DNA of 64,000 nt from Pantanalinema sp. GBBB05 (GCA_016743235.1 VRZD01000028.1:22277-86276), one strand, 5' to 3'; counted from the stretch's first letter, positions 36,824 through 46,308 are shown. Made by a program: numbers and translations. Notes: generated by a model not told the origin, from the sequence alone.

Positions 36824-37783
36824 CTAACCACCAGAGACTGTGGTCAGTTCTGGGTCTTGAAACAGTGGCGTACTCAGATAGCGTTCACCAAAACTAGGCT
36901 GAATCACGACAATCAAGCGATCGCGGTTTTCGGGGCGACAACCAACTTGAATGGCGGCATACAGGGCGGCGCCACTGGAAATCCCGGATAGTAAGCCTTC
37001 CTCCCGAGCAAGGCGCCGCCCATAGGCGATGGCATCGTCATCAGAAACGGCAATGATTTCATCCAGCAAATTCACGTTTAAAACGGGTGGAACAAAGCCA
37101 GCCCCAATGCCCTGGATTTTGTGGGCTCCGGCATGTCCACCGGATAATACAGCGCTATTGGCAGGTTCTACGGCGATCGCTTTAAACTCGGGTCTGCGGG
37201 ACTTAATCACCTCTGCGACTCCGGTAATCGTGCCACCTGTACCAATTCCAGCTACCACCATATCCACTTGTCCATCGGTATCGGCCCAGATTTCTTCTGC
37301 GGTAGTCTCTCGATGAACTTGGGGATTAGCTGGATTACGGAACTGTTGCAGCATATAAGCATTGGGCAATGTATCAACGATCTGTTGTGCCCGGTGAATA
37401 CAACCACTCATCCCCTCAATACCTGGGGTCAATTCCAGTTCTGCACCATACGCTCGCAACATCGCCCGGCGTTCCGCACTCATTGTTTCGGGCATCGTCA
37501 GAATTAACCGATAGCCCTTAGCCGCTGCTGCCATTGCCAACGCAATTCCAGTATTGCCAGACGTCGGTTCAACTAGTACAGTCTTGCCCGGAGTAATTAA
37601 TCCTTCTTGCTCAGCCGCATTGATCATACTCACGCCAATTCGATCTTTGACTGAGGCAGAGGGATTCATACTTTCTAGCTTCACCACAATCTTTGCCAAA
37701 CAACCCTCTGCTTGAGGAATCCGATTTAGTTGGATTAGAGGAGTACGACCAATCAGTTCGGTGATGTTCTGCGCAATATTCAT
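36824..37783 (-). CDS. cysK: Cysteine synthase A (O-acetylserine sulfhydrylase)
   Basis: A 319-residue PLP enzyme making cysteine from O-acetylserine and sulfide. The PLP lysine is in MNPSASVKDRIGVSMI; PTSGNTGIALAMAAAAKGY binds substrate carboxylate; GIGTGGTITGVAEVIK holds the PLP phosphate. IGAGFVPPVLN and SSGAALYAA are normal CysK features. It is 100 bases downstream of an Rrf2-family regulator on the same strand, an arrangement that recalls the CymR-CysK regulatory pair of Bacillus. Confidence 0.95.
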   Translation of the reverse strand: MNIAQNITELIGRTPLIQLNRIPQAEGCLAKIVVKLESMNPSASVKDRIGVSMINAAEQEGLITPGKTVLVEPTSGNTGIALAMAAAAKGYRLILTMPETMSAERRAMLRAYGAELELTPGIEGMSGCIHRAQQIVDTLPNAYMLQQFRNPANPQVHRETTAEEIWADTDGQVDMVVAGIGTGGTITGVAEVIKSRRPEFKAIAVEPANSAVLSGGHAGAHKIQGIGAGFVPPVLNVNLLDEIIAVSDDDAIAYGRRLAREEGLLSGISSGAALYAAIQVGCRPENRDRLIVVIQPSFGERYLSTPLFQDPELTTVSGG

Positions 37784-37883
37784 GGGTGAAGAGGAAAAGG
37801 TAAAAGAATCAACATAAGCAGCAAATCCAAGGCGACGCTAAAATCACAGTTTTGCCTTTCGCCTTTATAGTCCATCCTAGGTT

Positions 37884-38321
37884 CTAGATGTAATACATGA
37901 TGTCAAGCTGGCGGCGGGCATCCCGTTTGTCACACAGGTCCTTGAGAGTATAGCGCTGAAGGACAGTCTTGGCAGCCTGATTAGCTTCCTGCCAAATTTC
38001 TACAATCACAGCATTCTCGACATTTTTCGGTGGAGAATCACTTTCCCCAATCTCGGCATCAGCACCATCCAGCGAATTCATCACTTCCAGCAGGCTAATC
38101 TTCCAAGGCTCACGCGCCAGTACATAACCGCCTCTGGCTCCTCGCTGCGATCGCACTAAACCTGAACGCCGTAGGGTGGCTAAGACCTGTTCCAGATAGC
38201 GATCGGGAATCTTTTGCAGAGCAGAAATTTGGCGAATTTGTAACGGTTCACCACTTTGGTAGTGTGCCGTTAATTCAATTAGTGCCAAGAGGGCATACTC
38301 GTTTTTACAGGAGAGTTCCAC
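37884..38321 (-). CDS. Rrf2 family transcriptional regulator, CymR-like context
   Basis: A 145-residue winged-helix repressor: MELSCKNEYALLALIELTAH, QISALQKIPDRYLEQVLATL and LVRSQRGARGGYVLAREPW are the Rrf2 DNA-binding region. The three clustered cysteines that bind an Fe-S cluster in IscR and NsrR are absent, as in the cysteine regulator CymR. Being directly upstream of cysK supports a role in sulfur or cysteine control (inference). The start codon is GTG with GGAG nearby upstream. Confidence 0.9.
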   Translation of the reverse strand: MELSCKNEYALLALIELTAHYQSGEPLQIRQISALQKIPDRYLEQVLATLRRSGLVRSQRGARGGYVLAREPWKISLLEVMNSLDGADAEIGESDSPPKNVENAVIVEIWQEANQAAKTVLQRYTLKDLCDKRDARRQLDIMYYI

Positions 38322-38410
38322 AAATTTAACTTAACCCTAGGGCAAGCAAGACCGAACCAAGTTTCTCAATTATACTACGGTTCATCACTAGGGTTTTGTC
38401 AGTTTATAAA

Positions 38411-38436
38411 TAAAAAGCCCTGCATGGTAACAGGGC
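38411..38436 (-). terminator. Intrinsic terminator of the first SLH porin gene
   Basis: On the minus strand a six-base stem GCCCTG / CAGGGC with an eight-base loop is followed directly by TTTTTATTTA. It lies 94 bases past the porin stop and before the Rrf2 gene. Confidence 0.75.
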
Positions 38437-38529
38437 AATCCAGTCGATGAAATTTCATCATTCGGGCAGGTCAGCGATCGCGGCATCAGGATTTAATCAC
38501 CGATGGGCGATCGCTAAGACCCTAAAGGA

Positions 38530-40275
38530 CTAGAACGAGAAGGTTGTCCGAATTACCCCAACAACTTGAGTACTATTGTCGCTGTCATGCTCCGGATTGA
38601 AGATGACAAACACACCTGGAGTAATGGCGATGTTATCCGAGATCCGATACCGATAGAGGGCCTCCACGTGGATGCTGGTATCATCTTCTTCATTATCACC
38701 ACTGGTAATTTTTGGTGGGACACCCACAATTAAACCAGCCAGGTTACCCCGCTTACCCAAGTCAGGGAATGCCAGATACAGTGCACCATTCATCAGGGTA
38801 GAGTCACCATTGCCGCCACTTTCTTGGTCAGCAAACATCGCACTATACCAACCACCAATGATAAAAGTGGGGCTGAATTTATATTGCAGCTGCAAACCAA
38901 CTGCATTTCCAGAAGTCGCCTCTGCCCCAAATGGTGCGCTAGCAAGAGAACTACCCGTACTACCTGTTAGGTTAACGCCATCGCCTGGATAAAAAGAACG
39001 AGCGAAGGTTAAACCAGCCCCAAAGTTTTTGCTGCTATAAACTAGCTGCGCCAATGCCCCATAGGAACCATTGAACAACCCGTTTTTGGCACCTGGATCA
39101 TTGCTACCACCGCCAGCACCCACATCGCCGGTGTAACCACCTTCAAACCGGAAGTTATCGCTGAATTGGTATGCCAGGGTGAAACCAGCTGCACCATTCT
39201 TGCTGGGGTTACCAGCCCGGAAAATCGGGTTATAGCGACCAAAGCGGGACAAGGCACCATTACCACTGCTTTCAAATGGGCTTAGAGTCGTCACTAAACC
39301 ATCAGAGGTGAACTCGTTGTTGATTGCATCAATCTGAATCCGCAATTTGCCGTCCGCTAACGGGAAGCGATAGTTTAACTTATCCACTTCTACGGAGTTA
39401 CCATTGTTGCCATCAAAGGCAAGACGAGACATTTGCGTCCCAGTAATAGCTGCGTAGCTGGGCACATTACCAGCATTCAAACGGGTTTTTAGGCGATCCT
39501 TGCCTGAGAAGCTGGTATCGAAGTTGAGGCGAACCCGATCTGAGAAGGTTGCTTGGCTATCATCATCATCACTATTAACCGCATCCCCGAAGGTATCAGA
39601 AATTGCGAAGATGGCTTCCCCATTCAGCTTAGTCGTGGTCGAGAACTGCTGCTTTTCTAGAGTTGCTGTTCGCACTTCTAGACCATCGACCCGACCCCGT
39701 AGAGCGGCTAGCTCAGCCCCAAATTCTTCCTGGAGCCGTTGTAACGTCAGCAAATCTTCTTTACTGACGTAGTCATTTTTAATGCTGTTGATCAGTTCCG
39801 TAATCCGATCCATACAAGCATTTAAACCGGCGGCAAACTCATAACGCGAAAGAGAGCGGTTGCCTCGGTAGGTACGATCGGGATAACCCACGATACAGCC
39901 ATACCGTTCTACCAGAGACTGTAATGCTTGGAATGCCCAGTCTGTGGGTCTAACGTCAGTTAACTGAGACACAGAAGTGACTTGGTCAATCGATCCAACT
40001 TCAGCGCCTTCTGCGGCATAAGAGCCAACTTGATCGATCGAGGATGCATTCGTTACGGTTGCATCAGCTACGGAAGCCTGAGCAATTTCAACGGAGCGAA
40101 CACTATCCATAGCCGATGCTCCAGGGGCAGTGGTTTGCACCTGGGGAGCACTGGATAGTACCATAGCTTCATTTACAGAGGCAGCCTGAGCTGCTCCGGC
40201 TGTCACAGAACTAGCAAAAGCCGCACCAAAAATTGCTGGAGCTGCCAGCAAAAGTTTCCATTGGGTCTTTGACAT
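38530..40275 (-). CDS. SLH-OprB iron uptake porin (paralogue 1)
   Basis: A 581-residue outer-membrane protein. A signal peptide (WKLLLAAPAIFGAAFASSVT) is followed by one SLH domain (VSQLTDVRPTDWAFQALQSL, YGCIVGYPDRTYRGNRSLSR), a short coiled coil (ELAALRGRVDGLEVRTATLE) and an OprB-like beta-barrel ending in Phe (GVIRTTFSF). The SLH domain binds pyruvylated wall polymer; the barrel passes small solutes, with iron in characterised cyanobacterial relatives. The start at 40275 (MSKTQ) is chosen by comparison with the paralogue; GTG 40287 also opens the frame. The region from SLH to the coiled coil is almost identical to paralogue 2. Confidence 0.92.
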   Translation of the reverse strand: MSKTQWKLLLAAPAIFGAAFASSVTAGAAQAASVNEAMVLSSAPQVQTTAPGASAMDSVRSVEIAQASVADATVTNASSIDQVGSYAAEGAEVGSIDQVTSVSQLTDVRPTDWAFQALQSLVERYGCIVGYPDRTYRGNRSLSRYEFAAGLNACMDRITELINSIKNDYVSKEDLLTLQRLQEEFGAELAALRGRVDGLEVRTATLEKQQFSTTTKLNGEAIFAISDTFGDAVNSDDDDSQATFSDRVRLNFDTSFSGKDRLKTRLNAGNVPSYAAITGTQMSRLAFDGNNGNSVEVDKLNYRFPLADGKLRIQIDAINNEFTSDGLVTTLSPFESSGNGALSRFGRYNPIFRAGNPSKNGAAGFTLAYQFSDNFRFEGGYTGDVGAGGGSNDPGAKNGLFNGSYGALAQLVYSSKNFGAGLTFARSFYPGDGVNLTGSTGSSLASAPFGAEATSGNAVGLQLQYKFSPTFIIGGWYSAMFADQESGGNGDSTLMNGALYLAFPDLGKRGNLAGLIVGVPPKITSGDNEEDDTSIHVEALYRYRISDNIAITPGVFVIFNPEHDSDNSTQVVGVIRTTFSF

Positions 40276-40287
40276 CATATGTCTCAC

Positions 40288-40680
40288 TCACACCTGACTC
40301 AGGACAATCTTCAACTCACAGGCTTCCTATTCTCCGGTATCTCGCTCGAGATTTAGGACTCTGAAAGGAAGACTTCTAAAGTATACATCACCCTTTCCCA
40401 GATCTAAATAGCTGTAAGTCTTTTCTGATAAGGTTTTCCAGATCTCTGAAGAAATGAACACTGGTGGAGTAATGATTTTTCAGGTCCTAAGGGCAAAAAT
40501 TTTGATTGCTATGAACATTTAGTGGTAGGGGTGCGTGCCTGGAGCGATCCAGGTCCATGAGCAAGGAAAATTTGCCAGTTATGAATTATCTGTACCTTTA
40601 AATAAAGCAAATCGGGGTCTATATATAAAACCCCGATTTGTTTGCAATGGATGATTCTAACCTGTTAACAGGCGATCTTC
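40288..40680. other. Intergenic region between the two porin genes
   Basis: 393 bases without a gene. It holds the terminator of the upstream porin (40608-40640) and a perfect six-base inverted repeat CCTGGA-GCGA-TCCAGG at 40538-40553, possibly an operator for the downstream porin. No clear Fur box was seen. Confidence 0.5.
40608..40640 (-). terminator. Intrinsic terminator of the second SLH porin gene
   Basis: A perfect 11-base stem CAAATCGGGGT / ACCCCGATTTG around an 11-base AT-rich loop, 40 bases past the porin stop, with a TTTATTT run following on the minus strand. Confidence 0.75.
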
Positions 40681-42492
40681 TTAGAAGGAGAAGGTGGTTC
40701 TCACAGTACCGATAATCACATCATCACCATCATTGAACGCATCCGACGAGGGGTTGATCACCCAGATGACACCAGGAGTGATGGAGATATTGTCGGTTAG
40801 CTGATACTTGTAGAACGCTTCGACGTGGATTGGGTTTTGAGCATCTTCAAAGTAGGGTTCTACTCCTGCCATCAGACCCAGCAAGTTACCCCGCTTGCCC
40901 AAGTCAGCAAAGGCTAGACCCAAACCATAGGTCCAAGAGTCAAAATCACCACTACCACCGACGCCTTTCAGATTGACATCCAGGTAAGCACCAAAGGCGT
41001 TCACCGAGATGGTGGGGTTAATTTTGTAAGCAGCTGACAAACCGAAGGCATTCACTTCAGCACCGTTGGTCAGAGGCAGAACAATGTTGTCTAAACCAGA
41101 ACCAACCACTGACCCTGCACCGCCACCATCGAAGAGGCTAACTTTCCGGTAAGCGTTGACATAGGTAGCACTGACAGACAGCTTGCTATCCATGCCGGTG
41201 TAGTTGATCTGGGCTAGGGCACTGTAGTTGCCGTTAAACAAACCACCGCCAGCGCTTGGCACATTAGCCGTAGTTGCTCCACCCAAATCGGTGTTGTCCG
41301 CCAGGTAACCCAAGCTCAGCTTGAAAGAATCGCTGAAGGAGTAGGTTAAGCCTAGACCAGAACCACCACCAAGTAAGTAAATGGGGTTACGTTGAGCAAA
41401 CATCGACAGAGGACCATTGCCTCCATCAAAGTTTTCCATTAAACCAGCACTGGTTGGTGCATAGTCATAGTGCAGACCACCAACTGCAGGAACGTAAACT
41501 TGCAGCTTATCATCCATCAATGGGAAGAAGTAAGCCAACCAGTCTACTTTAACTTGGTTACCACCGGTGCTACCAAATTGGAAGGTTTGAGTTCCTTCGG
41601 TCAAAGATACACCGTCATTTAGCTGGAAGGGCACAAAGTTACCAGCCGCCAACCGGGTGACGAGCAAGTCTTTACCAGAGAAGCTGGTGTTGAGGGCTAA
41701 ACGAACCCGATCTTGGAAGACAACGTTGTTATCACCACCATTGTTTTGACCAAATTCACTGGTAATCCCAAAAATGGCTTCCCCAGCTAGCTTGGTTGTG
41801 GTAGAGAATTGCTGTTTCTCTAGAGTAGCGGTACGAACTTCTAGCGCATCGACACGACCACGTAGAGCTGCCAATTCAGCCGCAAACTCTTCTTGCAGAC
41901 GTTGCAAAACTAGCAGATCCTCTTTCCGCACCAAGTCTGCGGTCGCTGCTGCGATTAATTCCTGAATCTTATCCATACAGGCATTAAGACCAGCCGCAAA
42001 CTCATACCGAGTCATCGCGCGGTTGCCACGGTAGGTTCTGTCGGGATAACCCACGATACAGCCGTAGCGCTCAACCAAAGATTGCAGTGCTTGGAATGCC
42101 CAGTCAGTAGGTCTAACGTCGGTCAACTGAGATACAGACGTCACCTGACCCATGGAAGCTGCCCGGCTACCCTCACGGGTGTAGCGATTCACCTGATCAA
42201 GAGATGAGGTGTCTAGCTGAGAAACTCCGGTTTGGGGAGCTGCTGGAACTGCTTGAGCCAGAACTTGGGGTTGAGCGATCGTCTCGGGTTGCGAGACCGC
42301 GGGGATTTCAGTTGGCGCAACAGTCAGCTCAGAGCTGGCGACTGGAGCTTGAGTGGTTTCAACGGCGGCATCGGTAGACACCGCTTCAGTAGGAACAACA
42401 GTTTCCGCTGCGGTGGCAGATGCTGAGATTGCCAGTGCCGCGCCTAACGCTGCTGGACTAACCAGTAATGACTTTAACCAGATTTTTGACAT
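40681..42492 (-). CDS. SLH-OprB iron uptake porin (paralogue 2)
   Basis: A 603-residue outer-membrane protein with a signal peptide (SLLVSPAALGAALAISAS), an Ala/Pro/Thr-rich spacer, one SLH domain (QLTDVRPTDWAFQALQSLVE), a short coiled coil and an OprB-type barrel ending TVRTTFSF. It has a strong AGGAGG site six bases before the ATG. Paralogue 1 lies downstream on the same strand, but each has its own terminator and a long spacer separates them, so they are probably transcribed separately. The barrels differ, which suggests different solute or condition specificity (inference). Confidence 0.93.
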   Translation of the reverse strand: MSKIWLKSLLVSPAALGAALAISASATAAETVVPTEAVSTDAAVETTQAPVASSELTVAPTEIPAVSQPETIAQPQVLAQAVPAAPQTGVSQLDTSSLDQVNRYTREGSRAASMGQVTSVSQLTDVRPTDWAFQALQSLVERYGCIVGYPDRTYRGNRAMTRYEFAAGLNACMDKIQELIAAATADLVRKEDLLVLQRLQEEFAAELAALRGRVDALEVRTATLEKQQFSTTTKLAGEAIFGITSEFGQNNGGDNNVVFQDRVRLALNTSFSGKDLLVTRLAAGNFVPFQLNDGVSLTEGTQTFQFGSTGGNQVKVDWLAYFFPLMDDKLQVYVPAVGGLHYDYAPTSAGLMENFDGGNGPLSMFAQRNPIYLLGGGSGLGLTYSFSDSFKLSLGYLADNTDLGGATTANVPSAGGGLFNGNYSALAQINYTGMDSKLSVSATYVNAYRKVSLFDGGGAGSVVGSGLDNIVLPLTNGAEVNAFGLSAAYKINPTISVNAFGAYLDVNLKGVGGSGDFDSWTYGLGLAFADLGKRGNLLGLMAGVEPYFEDAQNPIHVEAFYKYQLTDNISITPGVIWVINPSSDAFNDGDDVIIGTVRTTFSF

Positions 42493-42745
42493 GCTTCGTC
42501 CTCCTCACACTGACGTTTAGCAACAATTCAGCGGTCTTTTGCAATTAGTCTATCAGCTAGGGTTTGCTTAGACTTAACGCTGTAGATTTACTCACCCAAC
42601 AAGCGTAATCCAGATTACGAGGTTGATCAAGGGTATGTTGTCAGCCGCAATACATTTGTTGATAAAAATGATAGATCAGTCACCCCTAGTTTAGCCGCAC
42701 AGGCAGGTGGTTAGAAGATGATTCAACAATTATTTATTAGTGAAA

Positions 42746-44419
42746 TTAATCAGTCAAATTATGTCCTAGAACAGCAAACACCTGCCGCTGCTCGAACAAT
42801 TGTACTAACTCTGGATTGAGCTTATTTTGTTCAGCTTCTTGCCACAGGATCCGAGTGGCGGCTGTAACCGACAACCGCCGTTTGTAAGGGCGATCGCTGG
42901 CGGTGAGGGCATCATATATATCTGCGATCGCCATGGCTTGCGATTGAATCGGAATTTCAGCTTGCCGCAAGCCCTGTGGATACCCACTGCCATCTAATTT
43001 TTCATGGTGACTATAAGCGATCGTGGGAACATCCTGAAGTTGCTTAGTCCAGGGAATCCGCTTGAGAAACTCAAAGGTATGCGTCACGTGAGACTGAATC
43101 ACATCCCGCTCCGCTTCCGTCAAATTCCCCCGCCGCACCATCAGTTGTTCTAATTCTTCTGAGGTAATCAGTGGTTGATATTGACCATCAATGTCACGGT
43201 AGGTGAGCCGTGCCAACTCGCATAGTTGAGCTAACGGCTCTTCTGCCAGCACTCGTGGCTCATCTGCCTCTAATAACAGTTCCCAGTAGTGTCGGAGTTG
43301 CTCAATCACCTGATGCAGCTGCTGATCAAATTCAGTCAACGCCTGACAGTGCTGGCAGTGAGGATGATCGGCATTGCCATGGGTGCGAGGATGGTCAGGA
43401 TGTTCTAACAAATACTTAAATTTATTCTGGGCACAGTCTAACTCTAAAGTGCGCTGTGCCAAAGCAAACCGATGCTTCACAACTTCTAGCTGTAAAGGGT
43501 ATAACTTTTTCGCCTTACCCAAGACGGCTTCTGGCACTCCCACTTTGCCAAAGTCGTGCAGGAGGGCAGCATAGCGGATCTCCTGGAGCTGCCGATGATT
43601 AAAAGAGAACAAGCGTAGCGATCCGGTCGTAATGGAGTGGACTTCTTCACTCAACCGCACGGTTAAGTCGGCTACCCGTTCCGAGTGCCCAGATGTACAA
43701 GGATCCCGAGCTTCAATAATTTGTACAGATGCTCGCACGAATCCTTCAAACAAATTTTCAATACTTTCTTGTAATTGATTGCGCTCGATCGAGATGGCTG
43801 CCTGACTAGCCAGAGATTTGAGAATACGTTTTTCCCAGTCCGTATAGGGTTGAGTAACTTCTAAAGCATTTTTATCGGTCACTACAATATCGGGTCGGAT
43901 TTTGCGGTTAATCAGTTGCAGTACTCCAATCACATCACCCTGCTGATTTTGCATGGGCAAAACCAGTACCGATCGGGTGCGGTAAGCTAAACTTTCATCA
44001 ATGCTGCGATCGATCTGGTAAGGGACATTCGCCGGAGAATCGTAAGCATCCGGTAGATTTAAACTACGACCCGTCAAGGCCACATAGCCTGCTAAACTAT
44101 TGCGGGTTAGAGGCATGGCAAATTCCCGCAACGAGCTTAATGGCTTTGAGAAATTCTGTGCCACCTTAAACAGCAGCATGGGGACATCCCCGCTATGGTC
44201 GATCAGGTAAACGCTGCCTGCATCACTCCAGGTAATTTCTCGGCTTTTAGTTAAAATCAGATTGAGTAAAGCTTCTAAATCGTGGGTGCTGGACAGGGCT
44301 GTGCCGATCGCCAATAACTGTTCAATAATTTCAGCAGGATCCGTAGATTCTTGCAAAGGCGATTCCGGCAAAGTATCCTGGCTTTCTGTGATTCCAACTT
44401 CAGATTGGCGAGTCCACAT
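42746..44419 (-). CDS. GAF-HD-GYP domain protein, probable c-di-GMP phosphodiesterase
   Basis: A 557-residue cytoplasmic protein. Residues about 30-215 are a GAF domain (ILTKSREITWSDAGSVYLID, GVLQLINRK) and about 220-545 an HD-GYP domain: SGHSERVADLTVRLSEEV, AALLHDFGKVGVPEAVLGK (HD pair), HHEKLDGSGYPQGL and AIADIYDALTASDRPYK. A His/Cys-rich insert (HPDHPRTHGNADHPHCQHCQ) lies between the HD and GYP parts and might bind metal. HD-GYP enzymes hydrolyse c-di-GMP, so this would oppose the cyclase at 24.7 kb. It is divergent from chaN. Confidence 0.93.
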   Translation of the reverse strand: MWTRQSEVGITESQDTLPESPLQESTDPAEIIEQLLAIGTALSSTHDLEALLNLILTKSREITWSDAGSVYLIDHSGDVPMLLFKVAQNFSKPLSSLREFAMPLTRNSLAGYVALTGRSLNLPDAYDSPANVPYQIDRSIDESLAYRTRSVLVLPMQNQQGDVIGVLQLINRKIRPDIVVTDKNALEVTQPYTDWEKRILKSLASQAAISIERNQLQESIENLFEGFVRASVQIIEARDPCTSGHSERVADLTVRLSEEVHSITTGSLRLFSFNHRQLQEIRYAALLHDFGKVGVPEAVLGKAKKLYPLQLEVVKHRFALAQRTLELDCAQNKFKYLLEHPDHPRTHGNADHPHCQHCQALTEFDQQLHQVIEQLRHYWELLLEADEPRVLAEEPLAQLCELARLTYRDIDGQYQPLITSEELEQLMVRRGNLTEAERDVIQSHVTHTFEFLKRIPWTKQLQDVPTIAYSHHEKLDGSGYPQGLRQAEIPIQSQAMAIADIYDALTASDRPYKRRLSVTAATRILWQEAEQNKLNPELVQLFEQRQVFAVLGHNLTD

Positions 44420-44724
44420 GTTCCTGCAATCCCCTAATGATTCAGTTTAGGCGTTTTTACAACAATGAGCAGTGAGAAAAGTTGGAAGACCAAAATTGGG
44501 AGCACGAATAGCGATTGACCCTCATCCCCCATCTAATGCCAAGCCAAATGAGTCTGGCAGCCAATAGCGCACCTGATATTTCCTACTTTAGAGGTTCCAG
44601 TACGCAATCTTCAGACGTTTACAGTTTTGACAAAATTAGCACACTCCCACCACGGTACGCTGATTCTTCATCTCATGCCAGTGAGCATAGCTGAGCGATC
44701 ACAGAGATTAGAAGAGGTAGCCTC
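44420..44724. other. Divergent promoter region
   Basis: 305 bases between the HD-GYP gene and chaN, which point away from each other. A TTGACA element occurs near 44635 on the plus strand, without a convincing -10 box. Nothing else was recognised. Confidence 0.35.
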
Positions 44725-45657
44725 ATGATCAATCAATTGGTGAAGCACTACTGGGCATGGATACTAGGGATCATGGTGCTGGGGATCCTACCAGGGTATG
44801 CAGCGATGCTCGTCACACGGGTACAACTTGATACTACGGTTTTTCACGTGGCTGAGCAGCACACGATCGATCCAACCACCGTGCTAAATCAGTTGGCACA
44901 AGTCAATGTCGTGTACTTAGGCGAAGTTCACGATCGCTTAGCTGATCATCAAGCCCAGCTCGAAATGATCCAGGCATTACACCAACGACGTCCTAACCTG
45001 GCGATCGGAATGGAGATGTTCCAGCGACCAGCGCAGTCGAGCTTGAATCAATATTTAGGTGGACAAATTACCGAAGCGCAATTGCGTACACTCAGCCAAT
45101 ATGACCAACGTTGGGGATTCGACTGGGAGTTTTATGCCCCAATTTTGCGATTTGCCAAAGCCCACCGGTTGCCTGTGATTGCCTTAAATACCCCTAGCGA
45201 AATTACCCGTAAGGTATCGCGCTCCGGGTTGGAAAGCTTGACTCCAGCAGAGCACCAACAAATTCCGCCCCGATCTCAAATTCAGCTTGGTCCTGAGGCG
45301 TATCGGCAGCGGCTTCAGCAATTCTTTACAGCCAGCCATCAACAGGCTGGACATAGCCTGACCTTTGAGCGATTTTTTCTGGCGCAGGTGCTCTGGGATG
45401 AAACAATGGCAGAGCAAATTGCTCAAACGCTACAACAATCCCCTGACACCTTAATGGTTGTGTTAGCTGGGCAGGGACATATTGCCTATGGTTATGGCAT
45501 CCCCGATCGGGTTTTGCGCCGTTTACAAACTCAACCATCATTCCAGGGGCAGTTTGAACAACGGCTAGTCCTGCTCAATCCCGATGCCGAACTGCGTACC
45601 CCAACCAAGCCTAAAAGTGCTGATTATTTTTGGGATGCACCGGCTGGGAATAAATAA
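44725..45657 (+). CDS. ChaN family (Tiki-superfamily) protein
   Basis: A 310-residue protein with an N-terminal hydrophobic segment (residues 10-30), then the ChaN core: NVVYLGEVHDRLADHQAQLE, LAIGMEMFQRPAQSSLNQYL, RLPVIALNTPSEITRKVSR and VVLAGQGHIAYGYGIPDRV. The GEVHD and GHIAYG histidines belong to the EreA/ChaN/Tiki metal site; ChaN of Campylobacter binds haem and is linked to iron uptake. No lipobox is apparent, so it is probably anchored by its helix. Its last 34 bases overlap the convergent pgsA gene. Confidence 0.87.
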   Translation: MINQLVKHYWAWILGIMVLGILPGYAAMLVTRVQLDTTVFHVAEQHTIDPTTVLNQLAQVNVVYLGEVHDRLADHQAQLEMIQALHQRRPNLAIGMEMFQRPAQSSLNQYLGGQITEAQLRTLSQYDQRWGFDWEFYAPILRFAKAHRLPVIALNTPSEITRKVSRSGLESLTPAEHQQIPPRSQIQLGPEAYRQRLQQFFTASHQQAGHSLTFERFFLAQVLWDETMAEQIAQTLQQSPDTLMVVLAGQGHIAYGYGIPDRVLRRLQTQPSFQGQFEQRLVLLNPDAELRTPTKPKSADYFWDAPAGNK

Positions 45658-46157
45658 ATAATGCCGGAGATCCAGGTCAGGATAACCGAGAGCCAAAACA
45701 TGATTAACGCAGGCAGCGTCCAAACTTCGGCAAGGGGCGCGATGAGCAAGGCAATGGCCGCAATTTGGCTCACCGTTTTCAATTTGCCCCAAAAGTTGGC
45801 ACCCTGAATTGCCGTACTGCCTTGGAGGTTAGGGTTAACCCGCCATCCAGCGATCGTCAACTCACGTGCCAAGATTAAGAAGACGCCCCAGGCAGGAACT
45901 TGCCCCAAAGCAATTAAGGGTAAGAGGGGAGCAAAAACCAATAATTTATCAACTAATGGATCGAGGAATTTGCCTAACTCTGTCACCTGATTTAAGCGGC
46001 GGGCGAGATAACCGTCTACCCAATCTGTACTAGCACCAATTAAAAATATGGTGAATACAAACCAGCGCATAGCCGGAGTAGGAGTATCTGACAGACCATA
46101 AAGGATAAAGGGTACGGCAAGCAAACGCGAAACAGTGATCCAGGTAGGTAGATTCAT
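45624..46157 (-). CDS. pgsA: CDP-diacylglycerol-glycerol-3-phosphate 3-phosphatidyltransferase
   Basis: A 177-residue membrane enzyme that makes phosphatidylglycerol phosphate, needed for the phosphatidylglycerol of thylakoids. The CDP-alcohol phosphotransferase motif D-G-x2-A-R-x8-G-x3-D-x3-D is complete in DWVDGYLARRLNQVTELGKF followed by LDPLVDK. About five hydrophobic helices are present. The N-terminus MNLPTWITVSRLLAVPFILY is typical. The C-terminal 11 codons lie antisense to the end of chaN. Confidence 0.94.
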   Translation of the reverse strand: MNLPTWITVSRLLAVPFILYGLSDTPTPAMRWFVFTIFLIGASTDWVDGYLARRLNQVTELGKFLDPLVDKLLVFAPLLPLIALGQVPAWGVFLILARELTIAGWRVNPNLQGSTAIQGANFWGKLKTVSQIAAIALLIAPLAEVWTLPALIMFWLSVILTWISGIIYLFPAGASQK

Positions 46158-46197
46158 GAACGATCGGTAAGCAGGTCATCTCCATGATCTTAAGCGC

Positions 46198-46230
46198 ATA
46201 AAAAATCGGGGAGTGAAAAGATCCCCCCGC
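46198..46230 (-). terminator. Intrinsic terminator of the sugar transferase gene
   Basis: On the minus strand CGGGG (46225-46229) pairs with CCCCG (46207-46211), and six T residues follow. It is about 80 bases past the sugar transferase stop and upstream of pgsA. Confidence 0.6.
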
Positions 46231-46308
46231 GATTCCTCTCATGAAGTTTTACAGTTTTTACAGGATAAATGCCTGAGTGGGCTTTCTACAAGCGATTAAC
46301 TGAATCGC

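Noticed and set aside
42650..42690. GATAAAAATGATAGATC as a Fur box before the second porin
   Set aside because: It matches only about half of the 19-base consensus and AT-rich text gives such matches by chance.
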